A program made the position numbers and the translations under genes. Positions 46,038-56,367 of a DNA stretch of 64,000 nt are shown piece after piece. Origin of the DNA: Mesorhizobium sp. YIM 152430 (GTDB lineage: Bacteria; Pseudomonadota; Alphaproteobacteria; Rhizobiales; Rhizobiaceae); the NCBI RefSeq assembly GCF_029210365.1, contig NZ_JARGES010000046.1, positions 1-64,000 of the forward strand, in the 5' to 3' direction. Below the pieces are notes generated by a model. The model saw nothing but the letters and a program-made list of their open reading frames with translations. It was not told the DNA's origin and did no database searches. Every line of letters begins with the position of its first letter. The first letter of the stretch is position 1.

Positions 46038-47420
46038 ATGCATCTGATGCCCGCCGCAATGGCGAGAGGTCTGGCAGGAACCGCGATCGGCCTCGCGCTC
46101 CTGTCGGGCGCAGCGTCCGCGCAGGACCGGAACGCAACGCCGGTCGAAAACGAGATCGCCGACTTCACGCTCGACAACGGGCTCGAAGTGGTGGTGATCC
46201 CCGATCGCCGTGCGCCCGTGGTCACTCACATGCTTTGGTTCAAGGTCGGCTCCGCCGACGAGGAGCCGGGCAAGTCCGGCATCGCCCACTTCCTCGAACA
46301 TCTGATGTTCAAGGGCACGGATAAATATCCGCAAGGCGAGTTCTCGACCCGGATCGCCGAAGTGGGTGGGCGCGAGAACGCCTTTACGTCCTACGATTAC
46401 ACCGCCTATTTCCAGCAGATCGCTCCCGAGCATCTCGAAACCATGATGGAATTCGAGGCCGACCGGATGACCGGCCTCGTGCTGACCGACGCCGTCGTCG
46501 ATCCCGAGCGGGAGGTGGTGATCGAGGAACGCAATTCGCGCATCGAGACGCAGCCCAATTCCATCCTGAGCGAATCCGTCAATGCCACGCTCTACCAGAA
46601 CCATGGCTACGGCGTGCCGATCATCGGCTGGATGCACGAGATCGAGAAACTGAACCGCGCCGACGCGCTCGAATTCTACCAGCGCTACTACGCGCCCAAC
46701 AATGCCGTTCTGGTCGTCGCGGGCGACGTCGATGTGGAGGAGGTGCGGGAACTGGCGACCGAGCATTACGGTGCCATTCCGGCCAATCCGGAGCTCGGGG
46801 CGCGCGCGCGCACCGAGGAGCCCCCGCAGCGCACCGCGCGCACGGTGACCTATCGCGACGAGCGCGTGACCGTGCCGGGCTATTCCAAATCGTGGGTGGT
46901 GCCGTCCTATTCGACGGCCGAGGACGGCGAGGCCGAGGTGCTCGACCTTCTCTCCGAGATCCTGGGCGGCGGCATCCGCTCGCGGCTTTACCAGTCGCTG
47001 GTGGTCGAACAGGGCATCGCCTCGTCGGCCGGCTCCTATTTCCGCGGCACCTCGCTCGACGCGACGGTGTTCGGCGTCTATGGCGCGCCGCGCGGCGAGG
47101 CGACGCTGGAAGACGTCGAGGCGGCCGCGGATGCCGAGATCAGGAAAATCGCCGAAGAGGGCGTCACCGCCGAGGAACTGGAGGCGGCGAAGAACCGCTA
47201 TCTGCGCTCCATCATCTTCGCGCGCGACGACCAGTCGGGCATGGCCAACATGTATGGCGCGGCACTGACGACGGGCTCGACCGTCGCGGATGTCGAGGCA
47301 TGGCCCGAGCGCATCCGCGCCGTCGAGGCCGATGCGATCAAGGCCGCCGCCGCGCGCTATCTCGACCAGAACCGCTCGGTGACGGGCTATCTTCTGCCGC
47401 AAGAGGAGGGCCGCTCGTGA
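46038..47420 (+). CDS. M16-family zinc metallopeptidase, catalytic subunit
   Basis: A 460-residue exported protein (N-terminal hydrophobic [15 protein letters not shown]) with the inverted zinc motif HxxEH in [13 protein letters not shown] (around residues 84-88) and [14 protein letters not shown] downstream. Family members are pitrilysin-like peptidases that cut short peptides in a clam-shell chamber. It is followed by a second M16 gene that lacks the motif, the usual arrangement of a heterodimer of active and inactive subunits. It ends with a 4-base overlap (GTGA) with that gene. Confidence 0.93.
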   Translation: MHLMPAAMARGLAGTAIGLALLSGAASAQDRNATPVENEIADFTLDNGLEVVVIPDRRAPVVTHMLWFKVGSADEEPGKSGIAHFLEHLMFKGTDKYPQGEFSTRIAEVGGRENAFTSYDYTAYFQQIAPEHLETMMEFEADRMTGLVLTDAVVDPEREVVIEERNSRIETQPNSILSESVNATLYQNHGYGVPIIGWMHEIEKLNRADALEFYQRYYAPNNAVLVVAGDVDVEEVRELATEHYGAIPANPELGARARTEEPPQRTARTVTYRDERVTVPGYSKSWVVPSYSTAEDGEAEVLDLLSEILGGGIRSRLYQSLVVEQGIASSAGSYFRGTSLDATVFGVYGAPRGEATLEDVEAAADAEIRKIAEEGVTAEELEAAKNRYLRSIIFARDDQSGMANMYGAALTTGSTVADVEAWPERIRAVEADAIKAAAARYLDQNRSVTGYLLPQEEGRS

Positions 47421-48811
47421 GCTTCCCGTTCAACCTAAAGACGTTCACCGGCACGATCGTCCGGACCCTCGGCGCGACCGCAATCGCACTCACCGTCGCC
47501 TGGCCGGCCGCGGCCGCCGTCGACATCCAGGAGGTGCGTTCGGATTCGGGCGTGACGGCCTGGCTCGTCGAGGACTACACGATCCCCATGATCGCCATCA
47601 ATTTCGCCTTTGAGGGCGGCGCGACCCAGGACCCGGACGGCAAGGGCGGCCTCGTCAACCTGATGAGCGCCCTGTTCGACGAGGGCGCGGGCGATCTGGA
47701 ATCGAACGACTATCAGGAGGCGCTCGACAATGCCGGCGCCGAAATGTCGTTCAACGCCACGACCGACGCGCTCTACGGCTCGATGCGGCTCCTGTCCGAC
47801 AACAAGGACGAGGCGCTTCGCCTTCTGGCGCTCGCCGTCAACGAACCGCGCTTCGACGAGACCCCGGTCGAGCGGATGCGCCAGCAGATCCTGACCGGCA
47901 TCCGCGCCAGTTCGCGCGATCCGCAGCGTCAGGGAATGCGCCAGTTCTCGCGCACGCTCTATGGCGACCACCCTTACGCGCTCGAGCGCGAGGGAACGGA
48001 AGAGACGATCACCGTGGTCACGCCCGACGACCTGCGCGCCGCGCATGGCGATCTTCTGGCGAAGTCGAACCTTCACGTCGCCGTCGTCGGCGCCATCGAC
48101 GCGGAAACCCTGAAGGCCGACCTCGACCGCATTTTCGGCGACCTTCCCGACGAGGCGCGACTGAAGGACATCGCCCGCGTCGAGCCGAAGCTCGGCGAGG
48201 AGGTGCTCTACGAGTTCGCGCTGCCGCAAAGCACGCTCCAACTCGTCTATCCCGGCATCGAGCGTGACGATCCCGAATTCTTCGCCGCGTATCTGATGAA
48301 CCACATCTTCGGCGGCGGCACGTTCTCCTCGCGGCTGTTCAACGAAGTGCGCGAGACGCGCGGACTGACCTATGGCATCGGCTCGTGGCTTCAGGGTCGC
48401 GAATATTCCAATTCGCTTGCCATCTCGACCTCCACGCGCGCCGATCAGGTCACGCAGGCGCTCGACGTGATCAGGCAAGAGGTGGCGAAGTTCATCGCCG
48501 AGGGGCCGACGGAGGAAGAACTGGCCAAGGCCAAGACCTATGTGATCGGCGCCTATGCGATCAACAATCTGGACTCGTCCGCCTCGATCGCCCGCACGCT
48601 TCTGGAATTGCAGCGCGACGATCTCGGCATCGACTATATCGAGACCCGCGTCGATCAGATCGAATCGGTAACGCTTGACGAGGTAAGGGCTTCGGCGCAA
48701 CGCTTGCTTTCCGCCGAGCCATCGCTTCTGGTGATCGGCCCCGGAGCCAGGGAAACCGACACCGGCAACGACGCGGCGGCCGGCGAAGGCGAGACCGACA
48801 GTTCGAACTGA
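47417..48811 (+). CDS. M16-family protein, non-catalytic partner subunit
   Basis: A 464-residue exported protein starting at GTG 47417, with hydrophobic signal region [19 protein letters not shown]. It has the M16 fold, but at the zinc site [15 protein letters not shown] replaces HxxEH, so it cannot bind zinc. The C-terminal half keeps the [20 protein letters not shown] and [10 protein letters not shown] segments that line the chamber in partner subunits. It is probably a heterodimer partner of the preceding gene in the periplasm. Confidence 0.9.
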   Translation: MSFPFNLKTFTGTIVRTLGATAIALTVAWPAAAAVDIQEVRSDSGVTAWLVEDYTIPMIAINFAFEGGATQDPDGKGGLVNLMSALFDEGAGDLESNDYQEALDNAGAEMSFNATTDALYGSMRLLSDNKDEALRLLALAVNEPRFDETPVERMRQQILTGIRASSRDPQRQGMRQFSRTLYGDHPYALEREGTEETITVVTPDDLRAAHGDLLAKSNLHVAVVGAIDAETLKADLDRIFGDLPDEARLKDIARVEPKLGEEVLYEFALPQSTLQLVYPGIERDDPEFFAAYLMNHIFGGGTFSSRLFNEVRETRGLTYGIGSWLQGREYSNSLAISTSTRADQVTQALDVIRQEVAKFIAEGPTEEELAKAKTYVIGAYAINNLDSSASIARTLLELQRDDLGIDYIETRVDQIESVTLDEVRASAQRLLSAEPSLLVIGPGARETDTGNDAAAGEGETDSSN

Positions 48812-48826
48812 GCCCCGCATTCGAGA

Positions 48827-49726
48827 ATGCCCATGAACGCGGTCGTACCGACCTTGATCGAGAAAGAGACGGCCCGGCCCACCGCTCCGAGCGGGCCGAC
48901 ATTCGCGCTGGCGCTGGGCGGCGGCGGCGCGCGGGGTCTGGCGCATATCCATGTCATCGAGACGCTGGACGAACTGGGCATCCGTCCGACCATGATCGCC
49001 GGCTCGTCGATCGGCGCGATCATGGGCGCCGGCATGGCGGCGGGGATGAAGGGAACCGACATTCGCGACTATGGCCGCGCGGTGCTCGGCAAGCGCGCGG
49101 AGGTGGCGAGCCGTCTCTGGCGCTCGCGCCCGCAATCGCTCGCCGAGATGCTGGAGGGCGGCATCAGGTTCGGCCAGTTCAACCTCGAACGCATCCTGCG
49201 TTCCTTCCTGCCCGGCGAAATCCCCGAGACCTTCGAGCAGTTGCAGATTCCGCTCAAGGTGACGGGAACGGACTTCTTCGCCCATGATCTCGCCGTTCTG
49301 GACACAGGCGATTTGCGCTCCGCGCTTGCCGCCTCGGCGGCGCTGCCGGCGGTGTTCCGGCCGGTGCGGCGCGATGGCCGGCTTCTGATCGACGGCGGGT
49401 TCTACGATCCGGTGCCGTTCGACCTGGTGCAGGACGCCGCAGACATCGTGATCGCGGTCGATGTGGTCGGCTATCCGACCAAGGAGACGCCGAAAGGGCC
49501 GGATTCGATCGATCTTCTTTTCGGCACCAGCCAGATCATGATGCAGTCGATCATCGCGCTCAACCTGACGCGCTGCCAGCCGCAGATCCTGATCCGTCCG
49601 CCGGTCTCGGAGTTTCGCGTGCTCGACTTCATGAAGATGGAGCAGGTGATGGCGGCGACCGAATCCATCCGCGACGAGTTGAAGCGGTCCATCAATGCCG
49701 CGGTCGAGGCGCAGGCGGCGAAGTAG
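48827..49726 (+). CDS. patatin-like phospholipase (RssA-type)
   Basis: A 299-residue cytosolic or membrane-associated acyl hydrolase. The oxyanion loop is ALGGGGARGLAH, the nucleophile elbow is GSSIG (Ser near residue 68), and the catalytic Asp is in IDGGFYDPVP. It hydrolyses acyl esters of lipids; the substrate is not known. Two ATGs (48827, 48833) are possible and 48827 is used. It lies 15 bases after the M16 partner gene. Confidence 0.9.
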   Translation: MPMNAVVPTLIEKETARPTAPSGPTFALALGGGGARGLAHIHVIETLDELGIRPTMIAGSSIGAIMGAGMAAGMKGTDIRDYGRAVLGKRAEVASRLWRSRPQSLAEMLEGGIRFGQFNLERILRSFLPGEIPETFEQLQIPLKVTGTDFFAHDLAVLDTGDLRSALAASAALPAVFRPVRRDGRLLIDGGFYDPVPFDLVQDAADIVIAVDVVGYPTKETPKGPDSIDLLFGTSQIMMQSIIALNLTRCQPQILIRPPVSEFRVLDFMKMEQVMAATESIRDELKRSINAAVEAQAAK

Positions 49727-49759
49727 GTTTTCTTGAACCGACCCCCTTCGGAAAAAAAC

Positions 49760-51214
49760 CTACTGCAACGTCGATGCCTTCCCCGTCGAAAACGCCGAGT
49801 TCGCCGCCGGGGGCAGTGCGGGGACGGGCTCGCCGGCCATCATGCGCGGGCCGATGCCGCGCACGGTGCGGAAGGCGAGAAGGACGGCGGCGATGCCGAA
49901 GACGACGGCGCCGACCGCCCAGCCGCCAATGACACCCTTGGCCCCGAAATACTGCGCGCCGAGCCAGACGAACGGGATGACGCCGAGCGTCGAGCGGCCC
50001 CAGTTGAGGAGCGTGGAATAGGTCGGATAGCCCAGATTGTTGAAGGCGGCGTTGGCGACGAAGAGCGCGCCGTTGAAGAGGAACGAGCCGGCCGCGAACA
50101 GGCAGAAGAAGATGACGAGTTCGCGCGCTTCGCCGGTGGCTCCGAAGAGGCCGGCGATCGGGCCGGCGAAAATGGCGAGCAGCGCCCAGACGGCGAGCAC
50201 GTAGAGCAAGGTGAAGAGAAGGGCGTCGCGCAGCGCATCGTTGAGCCGGTCATAGCGGCGCGCGCCGTAATTCTGGCCGAGGATCGGCCCGATCGCGCCC
50301 GACAGGGCGAAGATGACGCCGAAGGCCACGGGCAGGATGCGGCCGATGATGGCCCAGCCGGCGACGGCCTCGTCGCCGAAGGATGCGATCTCGATGGTGA
50401 CATAGGCATTGCCGACCGGCGTCGCGATCTGCGTCAGAAGCGCGGGCACGCCGATGCCGAAGAACGGGCGCAGCGCCGTCTTGAAGCCGGCGAGATCCGG
50501 CAGTTTCATCAGCCGATGGACCCTGTGCGCGCCGTAAAGGCCGACGCCGAGCAGGATCGCGCGCGAGATGACGGTCGAGATCGCCGCGCCTTCGAGGCCG
50601 AGCCCGAAGCCGAAGATGAAGATCGGATCGAGGATGGCCGCCGCGATGCCGCCGGCGAGCGTGACATACATGGCGCGCCGCGCATCGCCGACGCCGCGCA
50701 TGATGCCCGTCGTCGCCATGCCGACGGCAACCATGGGCATGGAGGGGATGACGATCTGGAGGAAGCGGGTCGCCATCTCCTGCGTCTCGCCGCGCGCCCC
50801 GAGCAACCCGACGAGTTGGTGGAGGAACGGCCACATCGCGGCGGCGATCAGGATGGTTGTCGCCGCCATGTAGACGATGGAGGCGCCGCCCATGCGGGCG
50901 GCCTCATCGCGGTCGCCGCGCCCGAGCGCGCGGGAGACGACGGCGGAGGTGGCGATGGTGAAGCCGATGGCCACCGAGATGGTGAAGAACATCAGCGTCG
51001 AGGCGAAGCCGATGGCCGCGGCAAGCTCCTGCACGCCGAGCATCGAGATGTAGAAGAGATTGAGCGCGTCGACGAAGAAGACGGCGATCAGCCCGATCGA
51101 GCCGGTCACCGTCATCGTCACGACATGGCGCATGGTCGAACCGGTGACGAACTTGCCCTCTCCGGCCGGGGGTCGGGCGTCGGGAAGGATTTCGTCGGCC
51201 GGCCGGGTCGTCAA
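49760..51214 (-). CDS. MATE-family multidrug efflux transporter
   Basis: A 484-residue membrane protein with about 12 hydrophobic helices in the MATE arrangement (LIAVFFVDALNLFYISMLG, MATTGIMRGVGDARRAMYV, repeated GGWAVGAVVFGIAAVL). It exports organic cations using an ion gradient. It starts at TTG 51214, overlapping the VOC gene stop as TTGA, so it is translationally coupled to VOC. A longer open frame further upstream exists but lies inside the VOC gene in another frame. Confidence 0.9.
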   Translation of the reverse strand: MTTRPADEILPDARPPAGEGKFVTGSTMRHVVTMTVTGSIGLIAVFFVDALNLFYISMLGVQELAAAIGFASTLMFFTISVAIGFTIATSAVVSRALGRGDRDEAARMGGASIVYMAATTILIAAAMWPFLHQLVGLLGARGETQEMATRFLQIVIPSMPMVAVGMATTGIMRGVGDARRAMYVTLAGGIAAAILDPIFIFGFGLGLEGAAISTVISRAILLGVGLYGAHRVHRLMKLPDLAGFKTALRPFFGIGVPALLTQIATPVGNAYVTIEIASFGDEAVAGWAIIGRILPVAFGVIFALSGAIGPILGQNYGARRYDRLNDALRDALLFTLLYVLAVWALLAIFAGPIAGLFGATGEARELVIFFCLFAAGSFLFNGALFVANAAFNNLGYPTYSTLLNWGRSTLGVIPFVWLGAQYFGAKGVIGGWAVGAVVFGIAAVLLAFRTVRGIGPRMMAGEPVPALPPAANSAFSTGKASTLQ

Positions 51215-51627
51215 TGGGCGAAGACCTTGTCCATCGACCTGAAACCCTTGAATTCGAGCGCATTTCCGGAGGGGTCGCAGATGAAGAGCGTCGCCTGTTC
51301 GCCGGGCTCGCCCTTGAAGCGGACCTGCGGCTTTTCGATCCATTCGACGTCGGAGCGGGCTTCGAGGCGTTCGGCAAGCGCCGTCCATTCGGCCATTTCG
51401 AGGACGACGCCGAAATGCGGGATCGGCACGACGATGCCTCCGACCTTGCCGTCGCGCGCGGCCTTGCCGGCGCCGGGACGCAGATGCGCCGACATCTGGT
51501 GGCCGAAAAGATCGAAATCGACCCAAGTGTCGGAGGAGCGGCCGATCGCGCAGCCGAGCACGTCGGCATAGAAGGCACGGGTTTCTTCGAGATCGCTGAC
51601 GGGGAAGGCGAGATGGAAAGGCGTCAC
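51211..51627 (-). CDS. VOC-superfamily (glyoxalase/bleomycin resistance) protein
   Basis: A 138-residue vicinal oxygen chelate fold protein with two beta-alpha-beta-beta-beta modules (FHLAFPVSDLEETRAFYADV, LFICDPSGNALEFKGFR). Possible metal ligands include His in the first strand, His in VDFDLFGHQMSAHL and Glu in GNALEFK. Members act as dioxygenases, isomerases or drug-binding proteins. Coupling to a MATE exporter by a TTGA overlap suggests a detoxification pair, an inference. Confidence 0.85.
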   Translation of the reverse strand: MTPFHLAFPVSDLEETRAFYADVLGCAIGRSSDTWVDFDLFGHQMSAHLRPGAGKAARDGKVGGIVVPIPHFGVVLEMAEWTALAERLEARSDVEWIEKPQVRFKGEPGEQATLFICDPSGNALEFKGFRSMDKVFAH

Positions 51628-51778
51628 GTCACATGTCCTTGGAAGGGTTTTTCGTCGTTCGCGTCCTCATGCCGGGCGACAAGCGAACGCGGCTCAGCCA
51701 TTGCACATGTCGGGCGCGAACAATAGATGGGGCGGATACGCTGCCTGCCAATGCCGTTTGACCAATCAGGACAATTCC

Positions 51779-53119
51779 ATGAGCCAGATCGAGACCGCCC
51801 GGTTGCAGGACCTCGTCGCATCGCTGGTCGAGGCGGCAAGGCGTGCCGGGGCCGACGCCGCTGACGCGGTGGCGGTGCGCTCGCGCTCGGCCGACGTCAC
51901 GGTGCGGCTCGGCAAGGTGGAAGGCACGGAAGCCGCCGAAAGCGACGACATCGCGCTTCGCGTCTTCATCGGCAGGCGCGTGGCGAGCGTTTCGGCGGCG
52001 GCCGGCGCGAATGTGGACGAACTGGCGAGCCGCGCGGTGGCGATGGCGAAGGTCTCGCCGGAAGACCCGGTGCAGGGCCTCGCCGACAAGGACCGGCTGG
52101 CGCGCGCGATCCGCGATCTCGACCTGTTCGACGGAACTGAGATCGACGCGGCGCGGATGCGCGAGGATGCGCTTGCGATGGAGGATGCGGCCCGCGCGGT
52201 GGCGGGCGTGACCAATTCCGGCGGCGCCTCGGCCAGCGCGGGCATGGGGGGGTTGGTGCTGGCGACCTCGGACGGTTTCCTCGGCCAGTACATGGCGACG
52301 CGCTTCGGCCGTTCGGTGAGCGTCATCGCCGGCGAGGGCACCGCCATGGAGCGCGACTACGACTTTTCCTCGCGGCTGCATTTCGCCGACCTCGAAGCGT
52401 CCGAGGAAATCGGCCGGCGGGCGGGCGAACGGGCTGTGCGCCGTCTCGGGGCGAAAAAGGCGAGGACCGGCCCGGTCGACGTGATCTTCGATCCGCGCGT
52501 GGCACGCGGCATTGCCGGCCATCTGGCCGGCGCCATCAACGGCGCATCCGTTGCGCGCAAGACGAGCTTCCTGCGCGACCAGATGGGCGAGAAGGTCGCC
52601 TCGGCCGCGATCACCGTCACCGACGATCCGCTGCGCGTGCGCGGGCCGGCCTCGCGGCCCTTCGACGGCGAGGGCGTGGAGGGCGAGGTGCTGACCATGG
52701 TCGAGGACGGCGTGCTGAAGCACTGGCTGCTCTCGACCTCGGCCGCGCGGGAACTGGGGCTGATCACCAATGGCCGCGGCTCGCGTGCGGGCACGTCGGT
52801 CAACCCGACCTCGACCAACTTCGCCATCGAGCCGGGCACGGTCGCGCCGCAGGACCTGATCGCGGGACTGAAACGCGGCTTCTACGTCACCGAGGTTTTC
52901 GGCCAGGGCGTCAACATGGTGACCGGCGAATACAGCCGCGGCGCCTCGGGCTTCTGGATCGAGAACGGCGAACTGACCCATCCGGTCTCCGAAGTCACCA
53001 TCGCGTCGAACCTGAAGACGATGTTCCTGAACATGGTCCCGGCGAACGATGTCGACCGCAATTTCGGCACCGCCGCTCCGACGCTGCTGATCGAAGGAAT
53101 GACGCTTGCTGGCGAATGA
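51779..53119 (+). CDS. pmbA: TldD/PmbA-family metalloprotease
   Basis: A 446-residue protein with the PmbA/TldD fold (LVASLVEAARRAGADAADAV, the Ala/Gly-rich GEGTAMERDYDFSSRLHFAD, KKARTGPVDVIFDPRVARG, YSRGASGFWIENGELTHPVS). TldD/PmbA complexes process microcin precursors and degrade gyrase-inhibitor partners in enterobacteria; the role in rhizobia is less clear. PmbA-type subunits lack the metal motif, which is in TldD elsewhere. Start ATG 51779 is used; the 14-base overlap with the next gene suggests an operon. Confidence 0.88.
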   Translation: MSQIETARLQDLVASLVEAARRAGADAADAVAVRSRSADVTVRLGKVEGTEAAESDDIALRVFIGRRVASVSAAAGANVDELASRAVAMAKVSPEDPVQGLADKDRLARAIRDLDLFDGTEIDAARMREDALAMEDAARAVAGVTNSGGASASAGMGGLVLATSDGFLGQYMATRFGRSVSVIAGEGTAMERDYDFSSRLHFADLEASEEIGRRAGERAVRRLGAKKARTGPVDVIFDPRVARGIAGHLAGAINGASVARKTSFLRDQMGEKVASAAITVTDDPLRVRGPASRPFDGEGVEGEVLTMVEDGVLKHWLLSTSAARELGLITNGRGSRAGTSVNPTSTNFAIEPGTVAPQDLIAGLKRGFYVTEVFGQGVNMVTGEYSRGASGFWIENGELTHPVSEVTIASNLKTMFLNMVPANDVDRNFGTAAPTLLIEGMTLAGE

Positions 53120-53903
53120 CGACCACGCCGAACTGGCTCTGATCCGCGAGGCCGCGCGCGAGGCGGGACGCATCGCCATGCGCTATTTCGGCCAGACGCC
53201 GGACGTCTGGATGAAGACCGGCCAGTCGCCCGTCACCGAAGCCGACATCGCCGTCGACCGGTTCCTGAAGGCCGAACTTCTGGCGGCGCGGCCGGACTAT
53301 GGCTGGCTGTCGGAGGAGACGGTGGCCGACACGTCGCGGCTTTCCGCGCGGCGCACCTTCGTCGTCGATCCGATCGACGGCACGCGCGGTTTCATCAACG
53401 GCCTCGACATGTGGTGCGTCTCGATCGCGATCGTCGAGGACGGCCGCCCGATCGCCGGCGTGCTCGATGCGCCGGTGAAGGAACAGATCTTCGAGGCGAC
53501 GCGCAGCGGTCCGGCATTGAGGGACGGGGAGGCGATCAGGGTGCGCGAGGCGGGCGACGTGCCGATCGTCGCCGGCCCGAAGACGATGACGAAGACGCTT
53601 CTGCCCGGCATCGGCCAGACGGTGAAGGTGCCCTACATTCCCTCGCTCGCCTACCGGATTGCCATGGTTGCGGACGGCGAGATCGACGCCACCTTCGTCA
53701 AGCCGAACGCGCATGACTGGGACCTGGCGGCGGCGGACCTCATCCTGCGCCGGGCCGGCGGCGAGGTGCTGACGCCGCAGGGCGTCGCGCCGCTCTATGC
53801 CGGAACCAGCCCGCGCCACGGCACGCTCGTCGCAGGGTCCGGCGCGCTTTTGACCGCGATGATCGAAGAGGCGGGCAATCCCGACTGGTCCCAAGGCTGG
53901 TAG
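53106..53903 (+). CDS. inositol monophosphatase-family enzyme
   Basis: A 265-residue FIG-superfamily phosphatase. Metal ligands are visible in FVVDPIDGTRGFINGL (DPIDGT motif), in the GWLSEETVAD upstream Glu pair, and in HDWDLAAADLILRRAGG (WDxAA motif). This layout fits inositol monophosphatase or the CysQ 3'(2'),5'-bisphosphate nucleotidase; I cannot separate them by eye. The start is TTG 53106 inside the pmbA 3' end. The group commonly precedes DUF4170 and a lysophospholipid acyltransferase, as here. Confidence 0.85.
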   Translation: MLANDDHAELALIREAAREAGRIAMRYFGQTPDVWMKTGQSPVTEADIAVDRFLKAELLAARPDYGWLSEETVADTSRLSARRTFVVDPIDGTRGFINGLDMWCVSIAIVEDGRPIAGVLDAPVKEQIFEATRSGPALRDGEAIRVREAGDVPIVAGPKTMTKTLLPGIGQTVKVPYIPSLAYRIAMVADGEIDATFVKPNAHDWDLAAADLILRRAGGEVLTPQGVAPLYAGTSPRHGTLVAGSGALLTAMIEEAGNPDWSQGW

Positions 53904-54010
53904 CGGGCTGGCTGGTAGGTTCCAAAAATCCGCGAACTGATCTAAGCATTGCCCGCCGGGTGCTTCGCGCGCCCGACCCCGTTTCATGAAAAGCAAAAAG
54001 CGATTGTCCG

Positions 54011-54244
54011 ATGGCCGAAGAAAGCTCCAACCAACAACTCCTGCATCTCGTGTTCGGCGGCGAATTGAAGTCGTTGCAGGGCGTGCAGTTCAAGGATCTG
54101 GCGAGCCTTGATGTCGTCGGAATCTTCCCCGACTACAAATCCGCCGAAGCCGCATGGCGCGCCAAGGCGCAGGAAACCGTGGACAACGCCCAGATGCGCT
54201 ATTTCATCGTGCATCTGCATCGCCTGCTCGAACCGCAGAGCTGA
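54011..54244 (+). CDS. DUF4170 small protein
   Basis: A 77-residue protein of the DUF4170 family (LLHLVFGGELKSLQGVQFKD, VVGIFPDYKSAEAAWRAKAQ, YFIVHLHRLLEP). Members occur in alphaproteobacteria between an inositol-phosphatase-like gene and the waaA region. No signal peptide or membrane segment. The function is unknown. Confidence 0.9.
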   Translation: MAEESSNQQLLHLVFGGELKSLQGVQFKDLASLDVVGIFPDYKSAEAAWRAKAQETVDNAQMRYFIVHLHRLLEPQS

Positions 54245-54256
54245 TTTGTCCGCCGG

Positions 54257-55039
54257 ATGGGGAAGAAGACCATCAGCAATACCGACAGGATCGACGAAGG
54301 TGCAACAGCGCGTCGCCGGCCGCTGAAGGCGGCATGGCAAAGCCTGCGCGGCCCGCTGGCCGACACGCCTGCCGCCAAGAATGCGCTCGCCGCCGGCATC
54401 GTCGCGCTGTTGCGCGCGATCAAGGCGACCAATCCGGTTGCCGCCGGCTCGGACGATCCGATCGCCGCGATCCGGCCGTTTGAGCCGGTGATCGTGGCCC
54501 TGTGGCACGGCCAGCATTTGATCGCACCGGCCTATCTGCCACGCGAGCTGCATTTCACGGCACTCTTCTCGAAGAGCCGCGATGCCGAACTGAACGCGCT
54601 GGTCGCCGAACGCCTCGGCTTCGGCATCGTGCGCGGCTCGGGCGGACGCGAGGGCCATGACACAGACAAGGGCGGCGCGCGGGCGCTGATCCAGCTCAAG
54701 CGCCTTCTCGATCAGGGCGGCAACGTCGCGATGATTGCCGACATCCCGCACGGCACGCCGCGCGACGCCGGGCTGGGCATCGTCACGCTGGCGCGCATCT
54801 CCGGCCGGCCGATCCTGCCCGTCGCGCTGGCGACGAGCCGCCGCAAGGTGCTTGACAGAAGCTGGGACAAGACCGCCATCAACCTGCCGTTCGGCCGGGC
54901 CGGCATCGCGATCGGCGAGGCCATCCACATACCCACGGACGCCGACGACACGGCGATGGAACGCGCGCGCCGCGACGTGACGGCGGGGTTGAACCGGGTC
55001 ACGGCACGGGCTTACGGTCTCGTGGGAGCGGCGGCATGA
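54257..55039 (+). CDS. lysophospholipid acyltransferase-like protein (DUF374)
   Basis: A 260-residue member of the DUF374/LPLAT group. The HGQH tetrad in VALWHGQHLIAP is the acyltransferase motif, and GGNVAMIADIPHGTPRDAG and GIVTLARISGRPILPVALAT are family segments. It probably transfers an acyl chain in lipid A or phospholipid metabolism. Location next to waaA and lpxK supports a lipid A role. Its end overlaps the waaA start by 4 bases (ATGA). Confidence 0.85.
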   Translation: MGKKTISNTDRIDEGATARRRPLKAAWQSLRGPLADTPAAKNALAAGIVALLRAIKATNPVAAGSDDPIAAIRPFEPVIVALWHGQHLIAPAYLPRELHFTALFSKSRDAELNALVAERLGFGIVRGSGGREGHDTDKGGARALIQLKRLLDQGGNVAMIADIPHGTPRDAGLGIVTLARISGRPILPVALATSRRKVLDRSWDKTAINLPFGRAGIAIGEAIHIPTDADDTAMERARRDVTAGLNRVTARAYGLVGAAA

Positions 55040-56364
55040 GCGAACGCTGGGCGCGCGCGCTTCTGACCACCTACCGTCTGGCCGGCGCGGCCGCCTATCC
55101 GCTGATCGGCGGGTATGTCGCCTATCGTGCCAGCCGCGGCAAGGAAGACCGCAAGCGCCGGCGCGAGCGCTATGGCGTGACGCAGATCGTCCGTCCCGAC
55201 GGACCGCTGATCTGGGTTCATGCGGCAAGTGTCGGCGAGACGCTGGCCGTCGTGCCGCTGATCAGGAAGATCGCCGCCGACGGCATCCATGTCGTGCTGA
55301 CGACCGGGACGGTGACCTCCGCCGGCGTGGCGGACGAACGCCTCGGCGACACCATCATCCATCAATATGTGCCGCTCGACCTGAAGCCGGCCGTCGACCG
55401 CTTCCTCGACCACTGGCAGCCGGACCTCGCCATCATCGCCGAATCCGAGATCTGGCCGATGACCATCCTTGAACTCGGCGCGCGGCGCGTGCCGCAGGTG
55501 CTCGTCAACGGCCGGCTCTCCGACCGTTCCTTCGCACGCTGGAGCAGGCGCACGCATCTGGCCGAGGCGCTGTTCGAGAACCTTGCCCATGTCGTCGCGC
55601 AATCGCAGACGGATGGGGAGCGCTTCCTCGCGCTGGGCGCCCGCCCCGTTACCGTATCGGGCAATCTGAAGGTTGATACGGTGCCGCCGCCGGTCGACCT
55701 TGCCGCGCTCCAGTCGCTGAAGGACGCGGTCAGCGCGCGGTCGGTCTGGGCCGCCGTCTCGACCCATGAGGGCGAGGAGGAGATCGCCGCCAACGTCCAT
55801 CTGGCGCTGAAGAAGCGACATGGCCGGATCGCGACCATCATCGTTCCGCGCCATCCCGACCGCGCCGACGCGGTTGCGCAGATGTGCGCGGCCAAGGGGC
55901 TGAAGCTGGCGCGACGCTCGAAGGGCGAGCCGATCGCGCCCGACACGGACATCTATCTCGGCGACACGATCGGCGAGATGGGGCTTTACCTGCGGCTGAC
56001 CGAGATCGCCTTCGTCGGCCGTTCGCTGTCGGGCGAGGGCGGCCAGAACCCGCTCGAGCCGGCGATGCTCGACACGGCCGTCCTGTCGGGCCGGCACGTC
56101 CAGAACTTCCGCGACGCGTACCAGACGCTCATCCAGGCCGGCGGCGCCAAGCTCGTGCGTGACGAAGCGATGCTGGCTGGCGCGGTGAACTACCTTCTCA
56201 CCAACGATGCGGCGCGCGGCGAGATGATTCGCGCCGGCGCGACGGCCGTTGCCGACATGCGCGGTGCGCTCTCGAAGACGCTGGCCGCGCTCGATCCTTT
56301 CATCACGCCGTTGGTCGTCAAGGCGCGGCTGACGAGCGGCGCGCGGCCGAACGGCAGGGGCTGA
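55036..56364 (+). CDS. waaA: 3-deoxy-D-manno-octulosonic acid (Kdo) transferase
   Basis: A 442-residue glycosyltransferase with an N-terminal membrane anchor (LAGAAAYPLIGGYVAYRASR), the catalytic region LIWVHAASVGETLAVVPLIR (Glu in SVGET), the C-terminal GT30 fold and YLGDTIGEMGLYLRLTEIAF. It attaches Kdo to lipid IVA at the inner face of the inner membrane. Start ATG 55036 overlaps the acyltransferase gene end by 4 bases. Confidence 0.96.
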   Translation: MSERWARALLTTYRLAGAAAYPLIGGYVAYRASRGKEDRKRRRERYGVTQIVRPDGPLIWVHAASVGETLAVVPLIRKIAADGIHVVLTTGTVTSAGVADERLGDTIIHQYVPLDLKPAVDRFLDHWQPDLAIIAESEIWPMTILELGARRVPQVLVNGRLSDRSFARWSRRTHLAEALFENLAHVVAQSQTDGERFLALGARPVTVSGNLKVDTVPPPVDLAALQSLKDAVSARSVWAAVSTHEGEEEIAANVHLALKKRHGRIATIIVPRHPDRADAVAQMCAAKGLKLARRSKGEPIAPDTDIYLGDTIGEMGLYLRLTEIAFVGRSLSGEGGQNPLEPAMLDTAVLSGRHVQNFRDAYQTLIQAGGAKLVRDEAMLAGAVNYLLTNDAARGEMIRAGATAVADMRGALSKTLAALDPFITPLVVKARLTSGARPNGRG

Positions 56365-56367
56365 CCG

